Assembly: GCA_002633025.1 (NCBI GenBank)
Contig: NMRB01000405.1
Span: 272,412-336,411, forward strand
DNA: 64,000 nucleotides
Direction of reading: 5' to 3'
DNA from: Notospermus geniculatus
Taxonomy: Eukaryota; Nemertea; Pilidiophora; Heteronemertea; Lineidae
Numbering within the stretch: the stretch's first letter is position 1; every line of letters starts with the position of its first letter. Below, piece by piece: positions 1 through 13,037 of this stretch. The position numbers and the translations under genes are program-made. Under the pieces are notes generated by a model, which ran no database searches, had not been told where the DNA came from, and saw only the letters and a list, made by a program, of their open reading frames with translations.

Positions 1-899
1 AATCCGTTCCGCATCAGGACCAAGAGGTATACCAAGATGCACTTCGCACCTACTTGCCGTCAGGGTAACTCCATCTACAACAAGCTCTATATTTCTCTCG
101 ACTCCACCACCAAATACCAAAAATGTACTCTTCTGGGCGTTGAACGATATCCTGAATTCTACAGAGAAACCCTTTGCCGTTTTTATCATATGCCTCAAAG
201 ATAAAATAGAAGGAGCTAATAGGATTACGTCATCGGCGTAAGCTAAAGCCCCGACAAAAACATTCCCTATGTGACACCCTAATCTGTTGTTTTTTAATAT
301 CTTCTAAAGCTCATCGATGTAGACATTGAAAAGTATTGGCGATAACACGCCGCCCTGTTTAACACCATTGGAGACAGAGAAGTTACCAGTGATAAAACCA
401 CTCCATTTAACCCTTACAAGCTGAGAGGTATATCGGGTAGGCATAAAAAAATGGGCCGTACTTTGACACTCGATATCTCCGAAACCCTCTTACGTCAGCT
501 TCTAAAAATTTACACACTCAAAGGCCATCATATCCTACGTATACAGACCAAATTTCAATTTCATCCTTTAAGATTTCTGTTCATGGGACCAAAATCAAAA
601 TAAAGAGTGGTTGGATCATGAAATTTTTCTAACTGTTCCCCGTGGTTACGACACATGACATCCTGACATAGGAGGGCATCCATTGGCGGGTCAAGTAAGT
701 CAAGCTTCCGATCAAGTTCTAATTTGTAACTCAAGATATGTTCGGGAGACGCCCGCTCCCAAGAGATCTCATTTATCTGAACTCGCTCAGAGCTGGTATT
801 ATCGCTGTTCACAGGCACATCTAAACACATTTCAAGAACCGAGTGACCAGTCAACCAAATGGCTAAGATAGTGAACTCGGGAGCGACAGGTTTCAACAT
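1..899 (-). mobile_element. LINE (non-LTR retrotransposon) fragment, broken
   Basis: Reading the minus strand from about 475 down to 1 gives the core of a reverse transcriptase: an NGVKQGGVLSPILF block, then an in-frame stop after VYIDEL, then the catalytic ALAYADDVILLAPS box and an FNAQKS motif. Minus-strand 899-561 encodes a separate piece (SWERASPEHILSYKLELDR, then DALLCQDVMCRNH) of the type found upstream of the reverse transcriptase in the same kind of LINE. About 90 bases between them (476-560) do not join the two in frame, so part is deleted. The element runs off the left edge of the window. Stop codon and deletion show it is dead. Family assignment beyond non-LTR is inference. Confidence 0.82.
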
Positions 900-3216
900 C
901 GTATGCGACGATACTGACTTACTTGTGCTTGTTCACTTTTACGCAAAACCCGTATACCAAGTATGAAGCAGAAAAAGTCTGCAGCAACAGTTTATTTCAG
1001 AGTACAAGCTGAAAAGTGGAAATTGTTGACCAAAGAACAGTTGACCAAAGAACAGCTGTTCAAAAAGATCAACAACAGTGGAAATACAGTGAAGTCCGAG
1101 TCAGACATGAAGAAAACGGGAAACAAGCCAATCAAATTGGCCGACTGCGAGTGTGAATATTCCTGGATTTGCTGGATCCGGAATCAAACCAATCTTTCAG
1201 CCGAGTACTCCACTGTCACATAAAATTGGGTAATGAGTGGTACCATGATGAAACTTGGTCTCACCATTATCATCGTATAAAGGTTTGGTTGGATTCTAAT
1301 CAGTAATATTGAAATGCCCCTAGGGGTGCCGGAGAACAATGAGGTTGCTATGCTGTTGCCGGGATTACATAATAGAGTGATGGGTGGTATCAAAGGTACC
1401 TGAGCCCCACCACTGTTATCATACACGATTTGGTTGAAATCTGTGCAGTAATAGCTCGAAATGATCCCAGCCATAAAGCAGAACAACTTATTTATTCTGT
1501 CGGTTTCCGTTAGGAAAATGTTCTGTCATCCATTTCACATTTTCTTCTTTCAAAAGGAATTCCCCGCGGTAAGCAGGTGATGCATCCAGTCGAGGCCAGT
1601 ACGCCTTCCTCTTTCTACCCAACTGCATGAAAGCAGCCATATGCTCAGAATGTATTTACACGTCTCATCAAGTTGACAGTCAAGGTAGGTCTGGAGCTAC
1701 CTTGAAGTTCTGAAGCAAATGATTGGGCAGTTGGAGCAATTGCTCAGTATTATGCACTTGTATTCTAGCATTTGCTGGAAAGGAAGGAGTAAATAGTAAT
1801 TCCTTTTTCTAATGGCAATTGTTTTTAGCAAAAGCATTTACTTTGGGTTTTATGCATACCAATGAAAGTAATTGCTTGAATTTTCAAGTAAAACCCAATG
1901 CTTTTTATGCATGCAGACCAATGCTGGATGAGCTCAACCCAATGCTTATCAACAACTAGCTTTCGGAAAGTCAGCTTCTCAACGTCCTACTGCACGGGTT
2001 ACCAGAAAAATCATACCAAGCCAACGGTTTTATCCGCAAAATTGTTCAAATCTACCTTTCTGAGACAAAGGATTTGAGATAGCCACATGCAAAGATTCTT
2101 TTATGACCATTACATAACCGCTAATTACTGTGCTTACCTCAACTTTTCTTTTATCTTGACGCTTATTGCCAGTCTTTGTAGTTCGTTTGTGTTCTGTTCG
2201 CCATCACCACATTATGATACTGTAAAGCTTACAGTGGACAGCCATAATGTGGTGTACGCGGCGTCCACCACAGTAAATAAAAACACTGAAGTCACTTATC
2301 GCATTTACAAATCGGCAGGAAGCATGCGCAACTCCGGTAACAGCGTGACGTAAATGAGTTTGCTAAATGTTGGTAAAATTTAGCGAAACTCCCTCAAAAT
2401 CAGCAAAATAGCACACCGCCCGGTTTCGATTTTTACCAGCGAAGGTCGGACAAATATTAGATAACAAGTAGACTTTACTGAGTGACCACATTGTCGATGG
2501 TGAGACAGGACAAAAGCAGGGTCGGACAAACACAATGAAATTGACACGTCCGACGTCACTCGGGCGGTTCGCTATTGCAGGACCATTCGGCAGTGTTATT
2601 TGGTCCATACGCCATAAGGGTATTCGAAAATATCGGCCAAATATCAGTTTGTTGCGAACCTTGGTTTAGGAGAAACTACATGTAGTACGAAACAAAGGGC
2701 CCCTCGGCCTGGCGGGAGTCGGCTCAGCAAGAGCAAGAAACCGTATCCATGGCTGTGGATATGGTCTAATTACATGGTATTATATGCACATTTCATACGA
2801 TATTTTGCTGAGCCAGACACTTGAAAAGGGAAAAAATACTGACACCTTGAAATTCCGTGGATATGTAAGTTGGAAATATTGTTGACTGAATCGTTCAGAC
2901 CAAGCACACAATCATTATCGATCTGAATGACCGTAAAGCGGTTACTCCCGCATTGGACAGAATTAGCATGACAATATGAGATTCCCTGCATCGGGATGGG
3001 ACCAAAATTCAAGGTTTATTGTATAAAAACACTTTTATACGAGGAATAAATAAATCGGAAAATAATTGTTAGGACATTAGCCACTTATTTTTATGGCCTT
3101 GAGAGTGAGAAGTCGAAACGACAAATTAATACTGAGCCGTTCAGGTTTTAGGGCAAGGTATGCAAGAAGTATTGGTGTATTTATGAAATCAGAAGATGCT
3201 TTATAAATTAAACTAA
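900..3216. other. Unassigned AT-rich stretch
   Basis: No convincing coding exon or RNA gene is seen. Open frames here are short and lack family motifs. At 1745-1950 there are loose inverted and direct copies of an AAGCATTTACTTTGGGTTTTATGC-like theme, cut short here, related in style to the palindromic MITE at 57101-57224, so this may be an old miniature transposon. Confidence 0.4.
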
Positions 3217-4279
3217 TTAATGAACCTGTTTGAAAATATAAACATTGTAGTAATTATGGTACCTCCTAACTCTATCAACCAACCTTGGTGTCAGCGTCAG
3301 GGATTTTTTTCCATCAACTGCTATATTACCATGTGATATTTGATTCACGATTGGAAAAGGACCTCTTATGTTGAAAAGGGTCAATTTTAACGCCATATTG
3401 TTGGAAACTAGCGCCTCTCCTGTAAAGCATTCCAGATCAAGAGTGCTGAGTAGACCTTTTGGTAAGTTCCTAAACTTATACACGACAATTCCTGCAGTAC
3501 TGTTTCTAGCTAATGTATTAGCCTTACCGGGAAATGTTATCACACGATTGTCTTCCCTCAAACAGAAACTAGTTTTTGATCGTTGAAGCTGAATCAGTTT
3601 AATCCGGTGCGTTCTAAGGAATATCTGAAATGCAATGGTGATATCCAATCTGCGAAGAATTATGTTTGTGTTTACGAGCCCCAAAACCCTTATCCTGTCA
3701 GAAACATTCAATGATAGCCGATGAACCATTCCATGCCTTGTGTGCTGTGCGCGACAATTGTATATCGTCACAAAAATCTTGTGGTCAACCACTGGGCAGA
3801 GCGAAACGACACTTTCCATGTCCTGGTGTATCGTCCAAAAGGTCAGGACCGACGAACGACCACCTCTCTGCCATTTCAAACACCTCTCTCTCCTGTTTAT
3901 CAATACACGGCCTGCGTAATTTCCTGTCCTGAAGTTGTACAGGCGCAAATTTGATTTCAGTCGCCATTTTCTCTTCCCTAATTCCAGCACTTCCAACATC
4001 ACAATGTATTTCACAGTAACGACGCTGAACAATGTGATCGACCTCCGAGGTCTGAAGACATAAGACACGTCGTGAAGCTGCCTGTAACTTGCACCGTCTG
4101 CATCGAGAGCGTACGAAAGACATCGATGGCGTTGGGTGCGCATATCAATTTGATGAAAAATAATCATGGACAGAGTGGGGTGAAAATTGATAGAATGAAT
4201 ACCTATTCTTCCTCTGTATTTTGGAATCAACGAAAACTTATTGTATACTCGATAATCTTTTTTTCGGCTCTGAAATTAT
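3217..4279 (-). CDS. Unidentified protein, long single-exon reading frame
   Basis: One minus-strand frame stays open for about 350 codons and ends with TAA at 3217-3219, by far the longest unbroken frame in the window outside N runs; by chance this is very unlikely. The codon at 4230 is TTG; the first in-frame ATG is at 4165-4167, giving about 316 residues. The frame stays open further to about 4279, where a TTTCAG acceptor precedes AGC CGA AAA, so this may instead be the last exon of a spliced gene. The product is basic and rich in short beta-strand-like blocks (SINFHP, LRLYNFRTGNY, VRRYHNYYNVYIF), loosely recalling a beta-propeller, but I recognise no family. No membrane segment or signal peptide is evident. 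Neighbouring sequence gives no functional clue. Confidence 0.55.
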
Positions 4280-7200
4280 TGTAAAAATCGTTCCCATGGG
4301 TTATTAATATTTTCCAGGCAATCTTACGAATTGCATATCTTTTTACGATATTTTAATCATTTTTTGTCAAGTTTCCATTTTTATGAAATTTCTATCAGAT
4401 CCATCCTTGTTGTCACCACCCAACCTTTATTAGAGGGATTAATCTGTCATGTTTCCTTTTTAACTCACTGTGAGGTGAGCTTTTCTTGTGGCGTGTTGTC
4501 CGTCGTCCGTCGTCATCTGTCGTCGTCGGTCGTCGTTAACAGGGACGGCACGTTTATAAACCGCTTGGCTTAGAAACTTGAAACTAGGTGTACAGGTACA
4601 CTATGGAAAAAACTAGTCTGGACGGAAACTTAGCGCTACCAGTTTTACCCTCTGACCTGTTAAGCATACATGGCTCTTTATAATTTGAGATCAAAATCCT
4701 TCATTTTACAGCATAATTCGTCAAAAAACAAAATTGCTCGTTAAAAAATGCGAGGTTAGAGAAGGGCCGACTTGAGAGCGAATCAGAAAAGCCCCGCATG
4801 CATCGTCCTCACGGACATCTGAACTTCGACGCCTGAATGTAGCAAAGTTGCATCCGAGTAAAACATGAATGGCATCCCGTTCCGAGTCATAGTTGACATA
4901 AACACGTCCTGCCCTGAACACTTTAATACTTATCCTTCGAATGTGAAGCTAGCGGCGAAACGTTGAACTTTTCCGAAAATTTCTGACTCCAAGTGACATA
5001 CCGAAGTTCTCAACCCGCCACGTTTTGCTCCGTTGATTCACCATCGAGCCTCGGTGTATCCGGTTACATTCTCTACCTATTTCGTGTACTTTTTCCTTGC
5101 TCGGATCCTAGAAGCTAGGTTAGCTCACAGTTTGTTACGAGAGCTATGATTGGCTGCTCATGTCTCGGCCTGTGTGGGGTATCAGGCAAGGGTGGATTGA
5201 GCGAGAGTAGGAGTGATAGTCATGACGAAGCAGTAAACTCCCCCCCCCACACACACACACACACTTAAAGGAACACGGTATTGCCACTTTTCTCGACAGC
5301 CGGCGCCACTCTCCAACCCAAGGGACTAACTACGTTTCGGCGAATGACCCGATTTACTGCGTACATTTTGTAATGCATTTTTGTAGTTCTTCCTACTGCC
5401 GCTAGGTGGCTCCCTTTACGTCAGCAGTCAAATAACGCATTTGAGATCCAATACCGTGCTCCTTTAACTTTATTAGAAGTATATTTCAGGTATTAGTCGC
5501 CATCAGAATTACCGTACATTATAGGTAACGGGTTTTATTACAAGGTTAACTCAATTCACTCTGTATCTCATGTGGAAACATTACATTAAAGTCTTGACGA
5601 ATCAAGCAAGGTTCATTGGCGCACGAATCCGGTCCGTTTTTAATCCGTTTGCCCCTATTTTTGCAGATACGACAACGCAAAAGTCAATATGATCGATTTT
5701 CACCGGACCTAAGTTGGACAAATTCCGTGTGCCAATGACATCATTATTCAAAAACACACCATTAAAAGAATAGACTTCCGTCATGTCCGTTCGAATCTCT
5801 CAAATCACGTTTCATGTCCCATGGACCCGAGACGTGATCATCATTCTTGAACGCCTATACATGCGGTTACGCGTTGTAAGACCATTACTTTTGGTAATGC
5901 ACGCTGTGCACGATCACATTTTTCATATCCAATTTTCTGAATTTGCTCAATAAAGGCCTACCAGCGGGTTTATACACTGAAGCCCCAATACGCCAGGAAT
6001 TTTGAAAAAAAAATGGATGACAAATTTGATCGTGTACAGCGGCCATAAAGCCTGCCGCACACTGGCGCTATCTGCTGAGCAAAAAGTCATTCGAGACCGT
6101 TTGCTCAACAGATAGCTCGCATGTGCGCGTATTTTCGGTGAGTTTTCTGTTTCGCGAGTCAGAAAAAAATACACTCTAAATAAACTTGCATTGCTGAATT
6201 TGATATGGAATCTTCGATAATCAGCCACAGTTCGCTCGACAGCATGATGAAATCACAGTTGGGCGTCGCGTAAAACCTACGCGAAAGGTGCGTGACGCTG
6301 CCGGCGTATGCTGCACGAGTCCTGCGCGTAAGGATTGAGTAGCACGAGCTCACGTAGCTTACGCGAATACCGGTATGTCAACTAGTGCCCTGTAGTGTAC
6401 TTCTTTTCCTGGAAATCTGGTTTCCACCTGCTCGATTTACTAGCCATCTTGTCCATAGATTGAATAATGAATAATTCCGTATTTGGTCCTCAACGCTCGA
6501 TTTCTAATTTGTACCTGATTATGAACGTTTTTGGACTGACACTATTGATTTTTGGGGCGAACTTCAAACCTATTATGGATGTAATCCCTGACGACCTACT
6601 AGAACCTGTTTCCACCACACCCCAGGAATGTCCCATTACTAATACATGTATGCAGATTGGAGACAGAGGTCAGTTACTTACCTTTCTTTCATACATCCGG
6701 GCCCCGCTGCTGTGTATCGCATTTTCTTTCTCCATACAAGTTCCTTTCCTTCGACTCAACTGACATACTAAGTGTCCGCCATCGTACAAACCGGTTATGG
6801 TTGAACATTCCTGGTGCACACAGAGAACTGCACACACCATCATCGAAACCACATTATCATATAGAGAATCTGGTTTCAGAATTGACCAATTGACTCCGAT
6901 CTTCCTGAAATAGGCCATCACGGAGACACATGCATGGCATGCATGTGTATTCGCATGATGCGTAGAGATTTTCAACTTTTTTTGCAGAAGATGGGACCTA
7001 ATCTGATAATTTTTCGACGTCCACGTTCTGAACTCCGTTTTATTGCATGTAATGTAGACATAGTAGCATAGGTCAGCGTACCCTCATGATGTTAGTTTAA
7101 GTAAAAACGTCTTTCACCCACACTGTTTGCCACAGGCTAAATTATGGTGGCTAGGTGATCACTGTAACCAGACGTTCCAATGCATGCTCAACAAACCTTC

Positions 7201-9700
7201 GAAATTCATCATATACAACACGTTGAACTTTTCAAGCGATGAAAAGAATGGCGGCCATTTTTGTCACCTAAGGTTTCGACATATTATCAGTCCAGCCTCA
7301 GTTTTACCACTGGCTATGTAAGGGTTGGACAGGACACCAGTCTTATGACGACGGGGAGGGATATTGAGGCATACCTCATACAGTTGCACTTTAGAAAAGA
7401 TGGCGTTGCCTGCTCATTTTGCGACGCCTATGATCTGTAGTTTATATGAGTGTGTAGATTCGGGGCATACGCCAATGTTATAACCACTCGAAAACTACAG
7501 TAGTTTGTAAAATAATGCTTATATTGCACATTGGGAGAATATTCCCGAGATCGTATTTAAGCTGGCAGCGCATATACAAATCCATGCTTCTCAGATTATT
7601 TCGCGAACTTGTTTTCCTGATATTCGCAGCCAAAGCTAGCAGCAGAGATTGAAAATCGTGTCTGTGAGCCGTGTCGATGAGATGAGGTAGCACACATAGG
7701 TTTTTGCTCACCGAAATGGCTCGCAGAGATCATTTCACCGAGGTTTCGTACTTGTAAATGTTACTGGTATGAGGCCTGTTGTACAAACTGCAGCACTATT
7801 TGCCAAGTATATGCTGCTTTCTGCTGAGCACGTGACCAAGAATTGCACCGATCAAACGTACCCTGTCAAGTATTAGGTCCACAAATATAGACAATTTGCT
7901 GTCACTTGCTCACGATCAAAGGAAACGTAGTTTTGGCTCCTTTGACCTACAAGCAGCACATTATCTTATATCCAATAACTCCCAAATATCCCCGTCAAAT
8001 ATCCTATCAAAGCTGAATGCCTTACATATACGTTAAACGGTGAAGTTTAATAATGTTCGTGGTCGTGCACTGTAGCCTACTGGAAACTTCATCGCTGCAC
8101 ATCCCAGTACAGGCACAGTGAGGAATAAACAAACAGAACTGCTCTATTAAGCCACAAATGCGTTGCACTTCTAATTGTGTCTGATCGTTTTGTGCTGCAA
8201 CAACACTTTTGAAAACGTTGCATTTCTAACAGCGAAAAAACTGCAAAATTTACACAATACTCACTTGTAAAGTGCTGAACAACCAAAACCTTCAAATGAG
8301 TTAGAATATACATGTATGTCATGGTGCTCAGGACAGGGCCAAAGTACATGCTAAATGACATCCGATCCAATAACTAATATTAATATATTAAGTGAAGGTG
8401 TCAACTTATCTTTAGTAAAATTAGATAGCAGATGTTGGTACCGGTACATTTGAAACACCGTACTGAGGTGGTGGATACACCTAAGGATGTGGTACACTAC
8501 AAGTTTTCACGCCTTGAAATTACATGTAAATAACACTTTCCCAACTCCTTGGAACTGCCACACCGTAAAAGCAATCAATTCCAACAATCAATTCCTTTGA
8601 ATTCATGAGAGCGCAGATTGAAGCATCCTGAGGTGTTCGGTGTGGAATTTACTCTTTACCACAATTAATGAATTCAACAACAAATTCGCTGTAATTAAGG
8701 TGTAAAAAACTGTGCCAAAACTTGAAGAGTGTCAAATTCCAATTCTCACAATTTTGAGAGCAGGCGTCACAAGACCTCCTCGTTCGACGTCGCTCTAGCA
8801 CGCCATACTTCAAATGATTTAGGGTTTCCTGGTGGTCATGTTGATTTTCTTCCTTTATTCAACAAATCCATATAGCGATATGAATGGACAGGAAAAGATC
8901 GATACGTGAATCGTGTTGAAGAAAGGAATGAATGGGTCTGCAAACTGCTATTGTTAAAGCACCTCTGTATAAAATGCTTGCCTGACACGTACCTCAGAGA
9001 ATCAAGGCCTAGTTTTCAGCACACATTGAAAAAACTGCGCAGGGAGAGCTCTAATGTATTCAGATAGAGTGTAGTACATTTTACACTACACTGACGTCGT
9101 GCACTGACGTCAAGAATCGCGGCGATGATTCGTGTTTTTCAAATTGAATACAGGGGGGGGGGGGCTTTAAAATCAATATTGCCTGTTTTAACTCCTGGGT
9201 CGACTCATTCCTGTCAAATTTCAAGTGATCACTTGTAAATACTTTTTCTATGCCTGACATTTTTTTCCATGCCCCATGAACAGTCTGGAAGGGGATGGCT
9301 GGCTATCCATATGAATTTAGATAGCATGGGCATCCATTATCCACCATATTCCGATGTTCCGTATTGTGGAAAGCATGGCTATCCCAGTAGTAAGCGGACA
9401 GTGTAGGCATCCCAAAAATTATGGATTACATATTTCTGAAAGGCAAACATTCACAACTTTGTGTCTCAGATTTCAAACCAAACTTTATTGATATTCTTAT
9501 ACATGTATGTTTGCTTTCGTCGGTCAGCGTTTCTGTGTTATTTTTTTGGCGAATCAGAACATAATTATCTGTCCTCGCCAAGTGGAACTAGTGGACCAGC
9601 AGTGGTCCGCTGATGGCCCGGCGGTGAAAACTTCAGGTTTGACCTACGATGAATTTCACTTTATTAAGAATTGGTCCAGGAGTTCATCGGCAGTGGCAGC
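4280..9700. other. Long stretch without recognised genes
   Basis: Apart from the MITE at 5265-5467 nothing here can be assigned. There is an imperfect GTC-rich run at 4495-4545, a CA repeat at 5250-5265, a hairpin at about 6067-6117 (GCTATCTGCTGAGCAAA with its reverse complement) and a G run at about 9157-9166. The short open frames lack motifs and splice context. Confidence 0.4.
5265..5467. mobile_element. MITE bounded by TTAA
   Basis: Inverted ends TTAAAGGAACACGGTATTG (left) and its near-complement CAATACCGTGCTCCTTTAA (right) enclose about 200 bp with no coding capacity. Both ends carry TTAA, the target sequence used by piggyBac-type transposases, so a non-autonomous piggyBac-like element is likely; TTAA could also belong to the inverted repeat itself. 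Confidence 0.65.
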
Positions 9701-9719
9701 CCCTGCGTACTAGGCCTAC

Positions 9720-9885
9720 CCCACCCCAAAAATATAAGAACCTTTTCAGAACCATTTGCGCCTACAACAAAGAACCCTATATGGTTCTCGGCTCCTCAAA
9801 GAACCCTATGGGTTCTATCACTACAGCAAAGGACCCTAGAAAGAACCCTTTAAGAATATTTTTGGCAAAGAGTGTTGAATGCATC
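9720..9885. repeat. Palindromic repeat with AAAGAACCCTA/GGGTTCT units
   Basis: The motif AAGAACCCT and its reverse complement GGGTTCT recur several times within about 150 bp, in a layout typical of a miniature inverted-repeat element. Exact ends are not resolved. Confidence 0.5.
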
Positions 9886-10489
9886 TTGCCATAAAATAAA
9901 TGGTGCCAGAAAACAGCCTTACTGTCTGGGTATGGCAATTTGACTGGTACCTGTGCCATCGGGTGGTGCCATTGAATCTGCATCTCAGATACTGCACTTT
10001 CCGACGTGCATATTTGTGCCGGATGTTATTCCGTACTCAAGAGGGACATTGATAAGAAGTTGGCACCATCTCTTCACCTTATCTTACCCTTAATTTTCGT
10101 GCCGAAAAAGTGAAAAGTGGGAAGATTTTTTAATAACCCGATATACAAAGTGAACGAAGTAGGTGAATTTTCCATCAATGCTTTTTGTTTGAATATATTT
10201 CAAAACTGTGCTCACTGAGATACCATACCGTTCTCCTTACCCGTACTGTTCTTACCAATCTTCATAACAATTAGTCCTGGGGCTGAGGGGGGTCCTGTGT
10301 GCAATCGGATGTGCCCTCATTTTGACTCCTGATCCTGATAGTATGCCCCTAGGTAAGTAAAAAAAAACTTGGGTGGACAGTCTGGATCACGGGCAGGAAG
10401 GGTGAAATTCAAGATGGCGTGCAAGATGGCCGCTGTATCATAAATTCGTCCATAACTCATAAATGAAATGGGCTAGAGAAATAATTCTG

Positions 10490-10980
10490 GTGTCCTTACC
10501 TAGGTTTTGGGGGTCAGGGAATCCAATGAAACCGTTATTTTGGTCGTAACCAAATTAGGTCATGGCGAAATCAAATATGGCGCCGAAAAAGGAGCCGCGA
10601 CATTGAATCATCTGTAACTTCCTAAGTACTTGGTCTAGAATCAGAATTTTGGTGTCTATACCTAGGTTTTGGGGGTCAGGGAATCCAATGAAACCGTTAT
10701 TTTGGTCGTAACCAAAATAGGTCATGGCGAATTCAAATATGGCGGTGAAAAAGGGGCCGCAACATTGAATCATGTCTGTAACTTCCTTAGTACTTTGTCT
10801 AGAATCACAATTTTGGTGTCTTCACCTAAGTTTTCTGGGTCAAGGAATTAATTGAAACAATTAAAAGAAATGATTGTTTATTAATTAATGGCGCAATCCA
10901 ATATGGCGGCATGTATGACACATACCCGTTTGTAGTGCACCCTACATAATCACTATATCGTGGCAACAAATGACAGGACA
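10490..10980. repeat. Tandem ~163-bp units inside the left arm
   Basis: The phrase GGTGTCxxxACCTAGGTTTTGG starts near 10490, 10652 and 10816, giving a period of 162-164 bp. The third copy is the most diverged (ACCTAAGTTTTCTGGG). The mirrored units lie at 13205-13630 in the right arm. Confidence 0.85.
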
Positions 10981-12699
10981 GTAGCAAGTAAGCATTATCA
11001 ACAATGTTGTTTGTGACAAGATAGCTAGAAACAACCTTATCTTTGAAAAAATACATGTAAGTTCACACATTCCCCACGAAAAACACCTGGGTTATACTAT
11101 TTGCCGAAAATCAATGCAAAGAATATCATGATTTCAGCTCATTTACTTTCAAAAATTACTCCAGATGGGATTCATACATGGATTTGTCCAGTCCAGAATT
11201 TTCCCAAACCATTTTTAATATAAATTTAACTCAATATTGCGGACTGGCACCTCACTATTCAGGACTACGGACAGTTGATTTTAGAACTTTGGGTCCCATG
11301 GACCTCACTTCACATATTCGCTGTCCCAAGTAACTTGCCAAAACATGTAAAGCGAAGTATCTGGTTTTCTCTTTGAAGAGGCAGATGTTGGCATCATACC
11401 CCATTGTCCCGATTCTGTCAGAAGTGGATTGAAGTGCTTAGTAATCATGTCAAATGACTCCGGCGTTTGGTGATTGCTACCATTTTGTGGAGTGTTTTAA
11501 GTCAAATGGACTGATTGAGCTTTGGTTCAGAGCAGGAAAAAGTGAGAAAACCAGCCAGCATGTGAAGTCTTACCAGCTGTTCGTGCCTTACTGGGTGTGT
11601 TGTCACCACTAGGTCCGGTACAAAATAAGCTGGAATAAAGGCAAATCCTTCTGTTTATATTAGAGTTGTTCCCTATTCCTGACAGTTGTGGGCCTGAACT
11701 GCTGGCTGGAAATATTACTCAGGCTACTATTGTATTAGACATACCTCTTCAAGCATAATCCCAACGCTCATTTCCTCGGTGTACAATAGCCAGGTCAGAA
11801 TAAAAAGGAAGTCGTTAGGCCTTGTGATTTGCCCTTCTCAGAGCCATGGTTTTTGACAGATATTACCAAACACCCTTTGCAGAAGATTTTGCATTGGCAC
11901 TTGTCTTCATAGCTTCAGTGAAATTCATTTTGACAATATTTCTGACAATATTTGCCAATATTTCAGTTTTTTTCGGCTGAGGAAAACTTTCCGGACATAT
12001 AGGCCTATAATGGTATTTTGTCCGTGTTTTTTTTTCATGAGCCAAGGCAAGGGCGTGATGTCCTCATTGAGTTGCATTGTCATTGCCAAAGGCGGCAACT
12101 TTCACATCAGTGACTACAATTCTGCGTCCTGTCATTATGTTGGCTTGGCTGTCTAGGCCTACTCTCATGACTGTTGAACCGGACAGTTGGCTCAACTGTA
12201 TTCACTACTGTTGGAACCAACTGTAAGGCCTATTACTGTTGCATGCAAATTAGTTTTTTATTGCTTATACCTTTCAGGCTCAAGCGGTGCAAAATCCAAG
12301 AACGCGCCTAATAATACAATTGACTCGGTCTATAACAATGTGTCATGCCAGATAACTTGGCTTGTACGATTTACATTTTACTCTGGTCTGATGATTGTAC
12401 ACCAAAGTGTTGGTGTTATGATGTAACCTATGTAACCTATCCGCATAACACGAACTGGTATCTGACAATGTCCAATACAATAGTAGTCCGGTAATACTTC
12501 CAGCCAACAGTTCAACCCATGACTGTCAGGAATAGGGAACAACTCTAATAAGGACTTTCGAAAGCTTCGGGGATGTTACAGAAACTTTTTGCAACACAGA
12601 GAAACTCTTAGTTCAGGTCTTAAACTGTGGCTGTCATGGAATCGAAACACTGGACAATCTCGGGTATAGGGGATGTACAGTACCACCAGCAAAAGTCCA

Positions 12700-13037
12700 C
12701 GACTATACTTGATCTGTCTCCTACCAGTCATGATGCAAAAGGACACATCCTCTCGGCATTTTATGCTGTTTACGTCCAGATAAACGTCCAGATGTGAATG
12801 TCTCACCAGCTCCTCTGCAGTACGGTTTTCAAATGAACGACGGTAATCTTGAATCCATAGTCATACCACACCTCCCTGCCCGACAAAATGGCAGGCAATT
12901 GCAGTTGCATTAAGTGTGTCACTTCACGATGCCCATGCCGAGAGGAAGGCTTATCATGTGGTTCATTTTGTAAGTGCCAATCGAATGAGCATCACCCATG
13001 TATGAATCCGTCTGGAGTAATTTTTGAAAGTAGATGA
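12700..13037 (+). pseudogene. Transposon protein C-terminus with Cys-rich CXC-like motif
   Basis: Around 12710-12790 one frame reads LSPTSHDAKGHILSAFYAVYV. After a shift, QYGFQMNDGNLESIVIPHLP follows, and after another shift a frame from ATG 12888 to TGA 13037 reads CSCIKCVTSRCPCREEG then CGSFCKC and PCMN. This order (LPPTS..H..AYY, YGW, then a CxC..C..RC.C....C...CKC cluster) is one I know from repetitive-element proteins of marine invertebrates, and the cluster resembles a tesmin/TSO1-like zinc-binding CXC motif. The frameshifts mark it as a remnant. The same tail is present in mirror image at the inner end of the left arm near 11110-11185. Confidence 0.6.
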
